Shown here piece by piece: positions 26,070-34,717 of a stretch of DNA of 50,338 bases. The stretch is from NCBI GenBank assembly GCA_022360175.1, contig JAKSDI010000009.1, forward strand, positions 1 through 50,338. The letters run 5' to 3'. Each line of letters opens with the position of its first letter. Position 1 is the first letter of the stretch. The notes under the pieces were generated by a model. The model did not search any database. It was given only the letters and a program-made list of their open reading frames with translations, and had not been told where the DNA came from. Made by a program: the position numbers and the translations under genes. The DNA is from Chitinophagales bacterium (GTDB lineage Bacteria > Bacteroidota > Bacteroidia > Chitinophagales > Saprospiraceae).

Positions 26070-27740
26070 TTAAAAATCCTGGTACATTTTATAAATATTG
26101 GTCGTTAATCCAAAGAAAGAATAATGACTATTAGGAAGGCCAATGATACCGTTATCTGACTCTGTACGGGATTTATGTCCTATTGTCAACCTTAAGTTGT
26201 AAATAGGATTAAAAATATAAGATACTTCTGCATTCCAATACATTATATTATGTTCTTCTCCATGCCCTATAAATACGTCCGTCTCTGAGAAGCGGGTAGT
26301 GTACGATTTAAAAAGATCTCCACCATAATTTTGATTATTAACATCACGACCAACACGTCCTATATGCATGCCCACACCAGCTATCCAACGAGTCTTCCGA
26401 TAATTGGCCTGGATTAAAAATTCTTCAAAATTGGCACCCCATGGATGTGCAAGCGGTTGATTATAATGCGCCCAATTGGTTAAAATTTCCCGATGACTGT
26501 ATATATAAGGTCGTGCTGCATTGTATTCCGTTCTTATGAAGAGATTGCGTATACCAAAAGCATCACCGTATTTTACACCTAGTTGCCAGGCGTATAAATT
26601 AAGCCAGCTTCCTTCATTCCAGTTTCGTAGCTCTGAAAGCTTAAAATCATCCATTGCAATTTGTCCATAAGCTTTTATTCCCGGAGTTATTAAGAAAGAA
26701 GTATTTAAACCCATTAATATATTTCCGCCAGAAAATCCTTGTGCAAATTCAACAGGACGATATAAAATCACAGGATTCAGGAAATTGAGATCAAAGCCAT
26801 ATCTACGCAACTCATCTCCCCACATGATACCTTCAAACAAACCAATATTAAAACGATTGCCAACGAACATACTCAGGTAATGCATTGATAGGTATTTCTT
26901 GGCATAAACATTATCATCAATAGCTACTTCTGGACGTATATCATTCATAATAGCCCAGGTATTGACGTACTTTAACCTCCCAAATTGAGTCTCTATTCGA
27001 AAGAAAGGATAATTTACTGAATTATCAGAAATGAGCATTGATCTGTATCCTTCTCCAAGAAATTGTTTGCCGTGCCCTAATCTAAAGTGGAATATATCAC
27101 TTGGCGTGAAGGCTACTTCTCCCGCAGCATAGGCGTAGTCGAAGGCATCTCCTCGGAAAGTTTTAGCAAGCCAATAAGCAGGAACAACCTCTTTTTCTTC
27201 TGCAAATCGATGCACATGTAAAGGTAATCGGGCTTGTGTTTCTACCAGGGTTGAGTAAGCAGTTACTTTTTCTCCTAGTGCCAACTCAATTCGTGCGCCT
27301 CTTGTATTTTGATAAGTATAATCAGAATCAGCTTCGCTATCCTGTCCCAGACTACCTACTATTACCGGATTGATACTTACATTATAGTTTTTCCCTTTGA
27401 AACGTAAAAAATCTTCCTGAAATAATTTTCTGTTCACCCAAGGCCAAAGGCCAGGCTGTTTAATCACGGAGTCTGGCAATAACTCTTCCTTTCTGCTGTA
27501 GGGTGCTACGTCAGATAAACGCCAGGGGCGAATAGCTGTATGGATGCAAGAGGTATCTCCAGTCAGGTCATTTTGATACCATTGTGTTTCGGTCGGATTG
27601 AGTTGGAGGAGCCCGTATTGAGCATAGAGATCATCTGTTATTAAAAAAGAAAAGAATAAGAGGGAGAGTATTTTTAGACTTGAGATTTCACGTAGAGGCG
27701 TGAAGAACACAGAAGTTATCAGGCCGGTACGTAGATGCAT
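26070..27740 (-). CDS. Wzi/RemB-type outer-membrane beta-barrel (capsule assembly family)
   Basis: I place the start at ATG 27740 (MHLRTGLITS) because the upstream ATG at 27776 lies inside a decayed GxxExxY gene. A hydrophobic signal segment (ILSLLFFSFLITDDLYAQ) precedes the mature protein. The barrel part has FRLGHGKQFLGEGYRSMLISD, YPFFRIETQFGRLKYVN and many alternating aromatic strands, as in capsule assembly Wzi family and Flavobacterium RemB proteins. E. coli Wzi is an 18-strand lectin-like barrel that helps attach capsule; RemB is linked to gliding motility. In this locus a role in retaining surface polysaccharide is the simplest inference. The last residues end in YKMYQDF, an aromatic barrel end. 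Confidence 0.82.
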   Translation of the reverse strand: MHLRTGLITSVFFTPLREISSLKILSLLFFSFLITDDLYAQYGLLQLNPTETQWYQNDLTGDTSCIHTAIRPWRLSDVAPYSRKEELLPDSVIKQPGLWPWVNRKLFQEDFLRFKGKNYNVSINPVIVGSLGQDSEADSDYTYQNTRGARIELALGEKVTAYSTLVETQARLPLHVHRFAEEKEVVPAYWLAKTFRGDAFDYAYAAGEVAFTPSDIFHFRLGHGKQFLGEGYRSMLISDNSVNYPFFRIETQFGRLKYVNTWAIMNDIRPEVAIDDNVYAKKYLSMHYLSMFVGNRFNIGLFEGIMWGDELRRYGFDLNFLNPVILYRPVEFAQGFSGGNILMGLNTSFLITPGIKAYGQIAMDDFKLSELRNWNEGSWLNLYAWQLGVKYGDAFGIRNLFIRTEYNAARPYIYSHREILTNWAHYNQPLAHPWGANFEEFLIQANYRKTRWIAGVGMHIGRVGRDVNNQNYGGDLFKSYTTRFSETDVFIGHGEEHNIMYWNAEVSYIFNPIYNLRLTIGHKSRTESDNGIIGLPNSHYSFFGLTTNIYKMYQDF

Positions 27741-27765
27741 GAATGATTCAGAAATTGTGATGAAG

Positions 27766-27953
27766 CTATAATTCATTTACTACTCGTTTGATTCCTTGTT
27801 TCATTAGTTCTATAGTAAAATTGAGTATCAAACTCAACTTTTAATTGGTAAGTCTAAGATAAGTCAATAAAATCTTGTAATGAACCAGTAATACTACTTC
27901 CAAGGATTTTAGTTCAATTATCACCCTACCTCAATAATCAAATCAACCTGGAA
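27766..27953 (-). pseudogene. Decayed GxxExxY family gene, C-terminal part
   Basis: Translating this gap on the minus strand gives FQVDLIIE, then after a frameshift VIIELKSLEVVLLVHYKIL and LLTYLRLTN, an in-frame TAA, then KLSLILNFTIELMKQGIKRV and VVNEL with TAG at 27766-27768. This is the C-terminal half of GxxExxY proteins (typical VIIELKS, LLTYLKLTG, LGLLINFNV, GIKRVVN). One frameshift and one nonsense codon show it is dead. The N-terminal GxxExxY half is missing. The frame upstream to about 28020 is also open (ASFKGHTLQKSFQVDLII) but not recognised. Confidence 0.75.
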
Positions 27954-28023
27954 ACTTTTCTGAAGAGTATGCCCTTTAAATGATGCATTGATGACTTGTG
28001 CCACTCTAAATCTAGCTCCCTAA

Positions 28024-28707
28024 TTATACTCTGTGTTCACAAACATTTAAATATTCATTTTCATAAATATTGATAGGCAAATATGAAAAAGGCAACTTTT
28101 TTTTCCACGCAATAAAATTGAAGCTTAATTGGTCACGTCTACTGTTTTGCTGATAAAACGTCCACCAAGAGTTACTGAAAGCGATAATTACAGGATCATG
28201 ATGCTTTCGGGCAATCAACCCACAGACTGCTAACCCATGATGTTTTGGGTACTCCGACTTGTGTAATATAGAGACTGTTTTTTTAATAAAAGGGACAGCA
28301 TCTTTATTGTTATTTATGCACCATTTTGCTTCTTCATATATACAGTTGCGATAAGGGTGACCCAAAACAGCCAGTGAACTTTTTTTGTCAAGCACCTGGC
28401 GCAGTCTGCTTATGATATCATAACTATAAAATTGAATAGATGCATCATGCCATATACTGATTTCGTAATCAGGCAAAAATAAGTGGGGAAGCAATTTAAA
28501 GTAACGGGAGGAGCGAACTGGGTCTTTATCAAATGCAGGGCAATTGATAAGCTTGTACTGACGATTTTTTATTTCCTGGTCAGTAAAACAAATATAATCA
28601 ACCTCTTCTATGTGCGGTTGTGGTTTTAAATCATCGTATGGACCGAAGATGGCAGTGTAAAGAGCTATACGACCATTTTGTTTGATCCTAATATTAGCTT
28701 GCGACAT
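28024..28707 (-). CDS. DUF616 glycosyltransferase (TOD1/MUCI70-like)
   Basis: The 227-residue protein has the DUF616 pattern: RIALYTAIFGPYDDLKPQ, VDYICFTDQ, DPVRSSRYFKLLPHLFLPDY, and SIWHDASIQ (Asp88 in the metal-site position), then LGHPYRNCIYEEA and QLSFNF. DUF616 proteins are GT-A-like glycosyltransferases in plants (TOD1, MUCI70) and many bacterial polysaccharide loci; the bacterial donor is unknown. Its ATG lies 43 nt inside the WecA-type gene and I see no later start, so translation is likely coupled. Confidence 0.85.
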   Translation of the reverse strand: MSQANIRIKQNGRIALYTAIFGPYDDLKPQPHIEEVDYICFTDQEIKNRQYKLINCPAFDKDPVRSSRYFKLLPHLFLPDYEISIWHDASIQFYSYDIISRLRQVLDKKSSLAVLGHPYRNCIYEEAKWCINNNKDAVPFIKKTVSILHKSEYPKHHGLAVCGLIARKHHDPVIIAFSNSWWTFYQQNSRRDQLSFNFIAWKKKLPFSYLPINIYENEYLNVCEHRV

Positions 28708-29630
28708 AGAAAGTATATCAAACTTAGAAAAACATAAATGCCAGTGATAAAAAAGAATTGTATTCTGGAACTTGCACCAGAAACGACCTTAAATGCTATT
28801 AGATTGATGCCTATTTGTATAACTCCATATAAAATAGCTACAACACGATGATCCCACCCTCGTTCATTCGCTAACAGCTGATACAAATGTGTACGATGTG
28901 GCTGAAAAATATTTTCTCTTCGAAAAAGGCGTAAAATAATAGTCATTACACTATCTACTGCGAATATTGCGGGTAATAGTAATAAATAAAGAGAATTGAG
29001 TCCTTGCCAGTGCATTAAAAAGAACCAAGCTAATATCATTGCTAAACTGACGCTACCCACATCCCCTGCAAAACAAAGTGCTTTTTTTCTGAAATTAAAT
29101 ATGGCAAAGGCAAATATAGCCATTATCATATATGGTTCAAGAGCTTCCCACATTGAGTCATTATCAAGATGCAACCATCCAAATGAAGCTAGCATGACAC
29201 TGCCACTAATGACAATATTACCGTTGATGCCATCCATAAAGTTGAACGTATTCACCCATCCGGTAATTAGAATTAATGCCAGTAAAATTGCTCCGATTGA
29301 CCAAGAAGGTTGAGAGTCGAATATTAGCAAAAGAGAAGAAAGAAGTTGTAAGGGGAGTCGAATACGATAGGAGAGATTTCGCAGATCATCTACAAAACTG
29401 ACAATTGCGATCAAAAGGATTGCAAAGACCGATAAATAATGACTTGGAAAGAAGTGCAGTAAGGAAAATAGAAAGGTGGGAGCTAAGAAAAGGCCACCCC
29501 CGCGTACAGTAGGTCGTTTATGAGAGCTACGTTCATTAGGGCTATCTAATAAAGATTTGTGTTGAGCATAATAAATGTAAATATAAATGCCAATTAGATT
29601 AGCGCTAAATAAAATAAGTAAAATAGTCAC
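28665..29630 (-). CDS. WecA/MraY-type undecaprenyl-phosphate sugar-1-phosphate transferase
   Basis: This 321-residue integral membrane protein of about 10-11 helices has the PNPT family motifs: LLDSPNERSSHKRPTVRGGG (27-46), DD at 81-82, NTFNFMDGINGN (127-138), FAGDVGS (187-193) and the basic loop PHRTHLYQ (244-251). The His-Arg-x-His loop points to WecA-like rather than MraY enzymes. It transfers a HexNAc-1-phosphate (GlcNAc, GalNAc or a QuiNAc/FucNAc derivative) to undecaprenyl phosphate and should initiate the repeat unit. No WcaJ/WbaP-type initiator is seen, so this is the likely priming enzyme. Confidence 0.92.
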   Translation of the reverse strand: MTILLILFSANLIGIYIYIYYAQHKSLLDSPNERSSHKRPTVRGGGLFLAPTFLFSLLHFFPSHYLSVFAILLIAIVSFVDDLRNLSYRIRLPLQLLSSLLLIFDSQPSWSIGAILLALILITGWVNTFNFMDGINGNIVISGSVMLASFGWLHLDNDSMWEALEPYMIMAIFAFAIFNFRKKALCFAGDVGSVSLAMILAWFFLMHWQGLNSLYLLLLPAIFAVDSVMTIILRLFRRENIFQPHRTHLYQLLANERGWDHRVVAILYGVIQIGINLIAFKVVSGASSRIQFFFITGIYVFLSLIYFLCRKLILGSNKMVV

Positions 29631-29681
29631 TCAATTAGATTGTAATAGTTTCATAAATATGAGATATCATACAACAAATTA

Positions 29682-30896
29682 TTAGGATGAAGTAACAAGC
29701 GTTTTTAGACCCTTTAGCATTTTGTCGGCTAATATTTTTTTATCGTAATAATTTAAAGCTCTTTCTTGCCCTTTTTTACCCATTTTCTTTGCTTCTTGGG
29801 GGTGATCTCTAAGATAAATTAACTTATTAAGTAATTGCTCGGGACTATTATGAGGTACAGTAAATCCACTTTCATAACGTTCGAGTTCTTCTTTAATCCA
29901 ACCCTTAGTATTTTGTATAACAGGAACCCCCGCAGCAAATGAATCAAATAATTTATTAGGGGAAGATGTATCAATTACTTTTACGCCTTTAAGAGGAATG
30001 ACGGATGCCAGGGCATTTTGTACCCAAATAACAAGGTCTTTTTTGGGCATTAATTCTAAAATTTTAAACGTATCCTCAAGTCCTTCATTTTTAGCGGCTA
30101 ATTCAAGTTCTTCTTTTAATTGTCCATCACCAATCAATATAATTTGTATATTATCAATATTTGAATTTTTGATCAATTTTGCGGTATTAAAAAGTAGATA
30201 AGAGTTATTTACTTCGCCAATGTTACCAGTGTAAAGGGCATAATGAATATCTTGCGCCCATTCAGGAAGTTGAGCCCTATCTCTTTTTCCTCCAAATAAG
30301 TTATTATCTGCTGCATTTGTTACGGAGATAGTATTTGGATGGTAATGCTGATCTTTTATCCATGAAGTCATTCCTGGTGATAGCCCAATGACCAAGTCCG
30401 CAGCTTTATAACAGGTTTTCTCAAACCAATATGCTATTTTTATCATTATTCCATTCTTCATTACTCCTAAACCAACAATTACTTCAGGCCACAAATCCCT
30501 TACTTCAAATGCAAATTTCCTTCCACGTAAGTATCTGGCGGCTAAGCCAGGTATACCAACAGTAATTGGACCTGAAGAAGCAACGACTATATCTGCAGGC
30601 ATAGTGATGGCATACCAAATAGATAGAATACTATATAAAAGGAAAGTTGTGATCCGCTTAAAAATACTTTGTTTATTGGATATTTGAATGTTTAGTACTT
30701 TAACTTTTACACCATCATATTCTAAATTATCAATAAACCTTAAATGCTTATGGCGTAAATCGGATTTATAATAGACACTGGTAATCACAGTTACTTCATG
30801 CCCTTGTGAAACCCATTGTTTAGCAAATTCGTGAACTCGTGTTCCATAAGAACCTTCTGGTGTCGTATAATATTGGTAAAAATAGAGTATCTTCAT
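29682..30896 (-). CDS. Glycosyltransferase family 4 (WbuB-like)
   Basis: The 404-residue protein starts MKILYFYQYYTTPEGSYGTR and has WSQGHEV-type VSQGHEVTVITSVYY, FEVRDLWPEVIVGLGVM, YALYTGNIGEVN, ILIGDGQLKEEL and SPNKLFDSFAAGVPVIQNT, the features of WbuB-type GT4 enzymes. WbuB adds an L-FucNAc residue to the lipid-linked HexNAc in E. coli O26; the same sugar here is only a guess, because FnlA/FnlB genes are not in the window. Position next to the WecA-like gene suggests it acts second in assembly. This gene, the heparinase-like gene and the bi-domain oxidoreductase often travel together in Bacteroidota. Confidence 0.88.
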   Translation of the reverse strand: MKILYFYQYYTTPEGSYGTRVHEFAKQWVSQGHEVTVITSVYYKSDLRHKHLRFIDNLEYDGVKVKVLNIQISNKQSIFKRITTFLLYSILSIWYAITMPADIVVASSGPITVGIPGLAARYLRGRKFAFEVRDLWPEVIVGLGVMKNGIMIKIAYWFEKTCYKAADLVIGLSPGMTSWIKDQHYHPNTISVTNAADNNLFGGKRDRAQLPEWAQDIHYALYTGNIGEVNNSYLLFNTAKLIKNSNIDNIQIILIGDGQLKEELELAAKNEGLEDTFKILELMPKKDLVIWVQNALASVIPLKGVKVIDTSSPNKLFDSFAAGVPVIQNTKGWIKEELERYESGFTVPHNSPEQLLNKLIYLRDHPQEAKKMGKKGQERALNYYDKKILADKMLKGLKTLVTSS

Positions 30897-30935
30897 TTTG
30901 GCAATCTATCTAATTTATAAGTAAAATTTATTGAG

Positions 30936-32516
30936 TTAATGCAGGTTTAATTTAGTAGTCATAATATCGGAAAACGTTACAACCGCTTTTTGAGCAGTTT
31001 GCATAACATTATATTCAGGAGTATAATAATATAGCATTAAATCAATTTGGAGTGCTTGGTGAAACTGTAAATACAAATGATTGTTGATTATGATTTTATT
31101 GCCTTCAATAACAGGAGAAATATTGGGATGGAAATGAAAGTTGGCTAAGCCCTGGCCTTCATAATGTATGAAATCTCTTATCTCAATTTTTTTTTCAGAA
31201 AAATATAAAGAGCGCTTGTGGCTTGCTTTTGTTGTCACATAATCAATCTTTGCTGTAATGTGATTTTCAGAAACCTCCAAAACTTTTGACTTTGAACGCT
31301 TTGCTACTCTAAAACTCGCCCATATTTGAGCTTGCTCATGTGGTGAAAGATATACTGTATTATGAGAAGAAGTTGATCTCTCTATATTCCTTCTTTCTCC
31401 TGGGATATAAGTAGAAATCCCTGGGTCGATAATAATGGCTTCACCTTGATGATGCAGTTCAAAACTTAACATATCACAATGTGCATGGCCAGGAAGATAA
31501 TCAGGACCTATAGCTCCAACATCTACAATTATTTCATAAATATTATTAGTGTATTTTTTATAACCACTATTGCTGAGGTCTATTTTCTTTGGTTCAATAC
31601 CAATTGACTGGGCATATGAAGATAATGATTCGGTACTTGGGGCTATATTAAATGCACTATCATTGAAAAGAGGAATATTTCCGTTGGAGAAAGTTAGAGA
31701 TTGTATCCACCCTAACATTAGCGAAGCTTTATTTGAAAAAAGCTCTATTAAGCTATTCCCAAATTTCAGGTTATTAGTCATCAAATTAATGCAATCCAAT
31801 AACCTAAAAAGCATTAGTTGATGATACATTGGGCTTAACTCAAAATGAGCACCATCATCCAGTATTTGTTCTTTTAATTCTGATGTCAGTATGCCTTCTG
31901 CTTTGGTGTAAAAATTTTTGTCATTAAAGTAATAGGCTCCATATAATAATCCAAAGCCATTTTCTAAAAGATGATTGCCTAAAAGGTGGTATTCCAATTG
32001 ATCGATTAACATCCACAATTGGTTGTAGAGTGATTCATCAATCTCACTGTCGTATATCTTGTGGTATGTAAGAAATTTAATGGTATGGATTACTCGCAAT
32101 GAAATAGGGTAGGGTTCTAAGCCATCTTGTATTTCATCCATTTTGGAAATGAAATCACGAATAAATTCAAGCCCCTTTTTTTTGCTGACTCCTTCGACAT
32201 GTAAAAATTCGAAGTAATTAAGATTATAAGTCCAAAGCTTGCCATGCTCATTAAAATTCCAATCAATTGCTTTAACAAAGTCCTTCCTTTTATTAAGGAA
32301 TGAAAATTGGAAATTATTAATCTTAACAGAAGATTGTGCGGGCAAACTAGGAAATAGGGTTAACGGATCATATGAATTTGGTATGGTCCTTTTACTTGGT
32401 TTGTAGGAAAAAAAATTGCGGAGTATTTTCCGCAAAAAATAGAACAAACGATATCCTAATTGAATCCTCTTAAGATGCCTGAGTGTATGATAGTATAATG
32501 CAACCTTATTTAACAT
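30936..32516 (-). CDS. Heparinase II/III family protein
   Basis: I start at ATG 32516 (MLNKVALYYH), giving 526 residues and an 11-nt overlap with the gene before it. The N-terminal half is an alpha/alpha toroid with LWTYNLNYFEFLH and GNHLLENGFGLLYGAYYF; the C-terminal beta-sandwich has PGHAHCDMLSFELH, IIDPGISTYIPGERR and SSHNTVYLS, all standard for heparinase II/III. No signal peptide is visible, so it may act in the cytoplasm. Known family members are uronate lyases, but members in synthesis loci lack proven activity; epimerisation, trimming or modification of uronic acid units are possibilities. The pairing with the bi-domain oxidoreductase is conserved in many loci. Confidence 0.85.
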   Translation of the reverse strand: MLNKVALYYHTLRHLKRIQLGYRLFYFLRKILRNFFSYKPSKRTIPNSYDPLTLFPSLPAQSSVKINNFQFSFLNKRKDFVKAIDWNFNEHGKLWTYNLNYFEFLHVEGVSKKKGLEFIRDFISKMDEIQDGLEPYPISLRVIHTIKFLTYHKIYDSEIDESLYNQLWMLIDQLEYHLLGNHLLENGFGLLYGAYYFNDKNFYTKAEGILTSELKEQILDDGAHFELSPMYHQLMLFRLLDCINLMTNNLKFGNSLIELFSNKASLMLGWIQSLTFSNGNIPLFNDSAFNIAPSTESLSSYAQSIGIEPKKIDLSNSGYKKYTNNIYEIIVDVGAIGPDYLPGHAHCDMLSFELHHQGEAIIIDPGISTYIPGERRNIERSTSSHNTVYLSPHEQAQIWASFRVAKRSKSKVLEVSENHITAKIDYVTTKASHKRSLYFSEKKIEIRDFIHYEGQGLANFHFHPNISPVIEGNKIIINNHLYLQFHQALQIDLMLYYYTPEYNVMQTAQKAVVTFSDIMTTKLNLH

Positions 32517-34632
32517 CGACCCAATTATTACCTGTTTGTAAAGATTCGATAGCTGCAATCGCGGCTCTTGAAGTGTTAATAATTTGATCAAATGGAATAG
32601 TCGGAGCACCATTTTTTTTTAAATTGTCATGGAATACTTTAAACTGATTAAAGTGGCCTTTATCTTGACTTTTTGACATTCCTCTTCTTTTAAAACCATA
32701 GTACTTAGACTTTCTAAAATTATCAACTATAGCAACTTTTCCTTGTGTATAAATTTCAAATCGCTCTTTTGAGTAAGATTTATGACCATTAGAAAAATAA
32801 TTGATAATTCCGTTAGTTCCATTTTTATACCTAAGAAGAATACTAGCGTTGTCAGTTGACATACTAGGAGCTTTTCCTAGTGCATTCATTACTACACTTT
32901 CGACGGTACTATCTGCTAAAAATGTAATCAGGTCTATAAGATGACAAGCTTCTCCTATAATTCGCCCTCCTCCCAATTCCATGTCTTGTACCCAATGATT
33001 GTCTGGTATGAATCCTGCATTCATTGTAGCGATAACATGTATAGGAGTGTTTGACATATCTCCCAATTGCTTTTTTATATCTTGGATAAAAGGAGAAAAT
33101 CTTCTGTTAAAACCTACGGATATAGAACATTCAGAATTTTGATATGCTTCAATTATTTGATCTAACTCATTGTAACTCAGAGCTAAAGGTTTTTCAACAA
33201 ATACGTGTTTATCTGCCTTCAAACATTCTATAACCTGGCTAGCATGCATATTATGTTGTGTTGTAATAATGAGTGCATCAATTTCATCGTCTTCAAGTAT
33301 ATCTCTGTAATTGGTTGTAGAGTGGGCAATTTTATATTTTTTAGCCGCGATTGTTCCTGATAACCCTCTTGAGCTAGCTATGTATTTAATATTTGCGTCT
33401 AGCTTTAATAACATTGGTAAAACAGTAGCTTTAGTAAAGTTGCCTGCTCCTAATATACCTAAGACACCTTTTCCTGCCTTGGAAGGCCTATTGAAAATAT
33501 TTACGGTTGTATTTTTAATATCTACATCACCACTATAGGAAAGTATAGATGCAATAGATTTAGCATTGGCCATATCGCCATAAACCTTTAAATATGCTTC
33601 AAGAGGAACTTGTTCGGTAATTAGTGATTTGACATCTAAAAGACCGATTTCCATAGCATTGAGTATACTCTCAAAATTGCGTTTTTCTGTCCACCGCACG
33701 AAAGGTAGCGGATAATCCTTCCCTTTATTTTCATATTCTTCATCATAACGACCAGGGCCATATGAGCAGGAAACTTGAAAACTTAATTCTTTTTCATAGA
33801 AGTCTGAGCGCTGAATATTCAAACCTATTACACCTACCAGGACTATTCTTCCCCTTTTTCTACTCATTTGGGCTGCCTGACTTATAATTTCATTAGATTT
33901 TGCTGATGCAGTAATCAGTACTCCATCGGCTCCAATATCTTTAGTTAGTGCTAGAACCGTTTTGACAGAGTCTTTACCTGAAGCTATATTGATAGCGTTA
34001 ATGCCTAAACGGTTTGCGAGGTCTATTTTATCTTGGGAAACATCTAAGCCTACCACTTGACAACCATTGGCTTTTAATAATTGAGCAGCAATCAAGCCAA
34101 TGAGCCCAAGACCTGTTACAACAATTGTTTCTCCAAATGTTGGATTAATAAGCCTGATTCCTTGTAATGCAATGGCTCCAATTACAGTAAAAGTAGCTTC
34201 TTCATAACTTAAACCATCGGGTATCTTAGCTACTAGGTTCTTAGGAATACAAACAATTTCTGCGTGATTCCCATTTGAAATTACTCGATCCTCTACTTTA
34301 AATTCATTGACACCTTTTCCCACAGCAATTACTTCTCCCGAATTACAATAACCTAAAGGCAAAGGTTCGTCAAGTTTTCTAAAGACTGCTTCTAAGGTTG
34401 GCATGATACCATCAGAGCGCATTTTATCTAACACTTGTTTGACTTTTTCAGGCTGCTGGCGAGCTTTGTCAATTAAATTTGCTTTACCAAATTCAACGAG
34501 CATTCGTTCTGTTCCCAGAGAAACAAGACTTCTGTGTGTTTTGATAAGGACGTATCCAGGACGAACCATAGGTGCTGGAATATCTTCAAGTATTGTTTCC
34601 CCAGATCTAAGGTCTTGTATGATTTGTTTCAT
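32506..34632 (-). CDS. Bi-domain oxidoreductase (MDR dehydrogenase + Gfo/Idh/MocA)
   Basis: This 708-residue fusion has a zinc-type medium-chain dehydrogenase half (GLGLIG, residues 174-179; LPLGYCNSGEV) and a Gfo/Idh/MocA half beginning near residue 385 (GILGAGNF, 392-399; VEKPLAL, 479-485). The Gfo lysine of EKP is present. The first half lacks the usual GHE zinc motif. Both halves bind NAD(P), so it may oxidise and then reduce a sugar, giving an epimerised or keto product. The family occurs beside heparinase II/III proteins in exopolysaccharide loci, but its substrate is unknown. It overlaps the heparinase gene by 11 nt. Confidence 0.88.
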   Translation of the reverse strand: MKQIIQDLRSGETILEDIPAPMVRPGYVLIKTHRSLVSLGTERMLVEFGKANLIDKARQQPEKVKQVLDKMRSDGIMPTLEAVFRKLDEPLPLGYCNSGEVIAVGKGVNEFKVEDRVISNGNHAEIVCIPKNLVAKIPDGLSYEEATFTVIGAIALQGIRLINPTFGETIVVTGLGLIGLIAAQLLKANGCQVVGLDVSQDKIDLANRLGINAINIASGKDSVKTVLALTKDIGADGVLITASAKSNEIISQAAQMSRKRGRIVLVGVIGLNIQRSDFYEKELSFQVSCSYGPGRYDEEYENKGKDYPLPFVRWTEKRNFESILNAMEIGLLDVKSLITEQVPLEAYLKVYGDMANAKSIASILSYSGDVDIKNTTVNIFNRPSKAGKGVLGILGAGNFTKATVLPMLLKLDANIKYIASSRGLSGTIAAKKYKIAHSTTNYRDILEDDEIDALIITTQHNMHASQVIECLKADKHVFVEKPLALSYNELDQIIEAYQNSECSISVGFNRRFSPFIQDIKKQLGDMSNTPIHVIATMNAGFIPDNHWVQDMELGGGRIIGEACHLIDLITFLADSTVESVVMNALGKAPSMSTDNASILLRYKNGTNGIINYFSNGHKSYSKERFEIYTQGKVAIVDNFRKSKYYGFKRRGMSKSQDKGHFNQFKVFHDNLKKNGAPTIPFDQIINTSRAAIAAIESLQTGNNWVDVK

Positions 34633-34661
34633 GTATTATCGATAATTTTGGGTAGTCGAAG

Positions 34662-34681
34662 AAAATAGCGATTGCTATTTT
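34662..34681. terminator. Perfect hairpin between WecB-2 and the bi-domain gene
   Basis: AAAATAGC at 34662-34669 and GCTATTTT at 34674-34681 pair perfectly around a GATT loop. On the plus strand a T-run follows (34678-34683); on the minus strand, which is the direction of transcription, only TTTTC follows. It may act as a weak terminator or attenuator between the two genes. Confidence 0.45.
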
Positions 34682-34717
34682 TTCTAATGATTATGTTGAA
34701 GGACAAAAGAAACAATA

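Noticed and set aside
27821-27837. TTGAGT/ACTCAA inverted repeat upstream of the Wzi-type gene as an operator
   Set aside because: The arms are only 6 bp and lie within the decayed GxxExxY coding sequence, so they are probably incidental.
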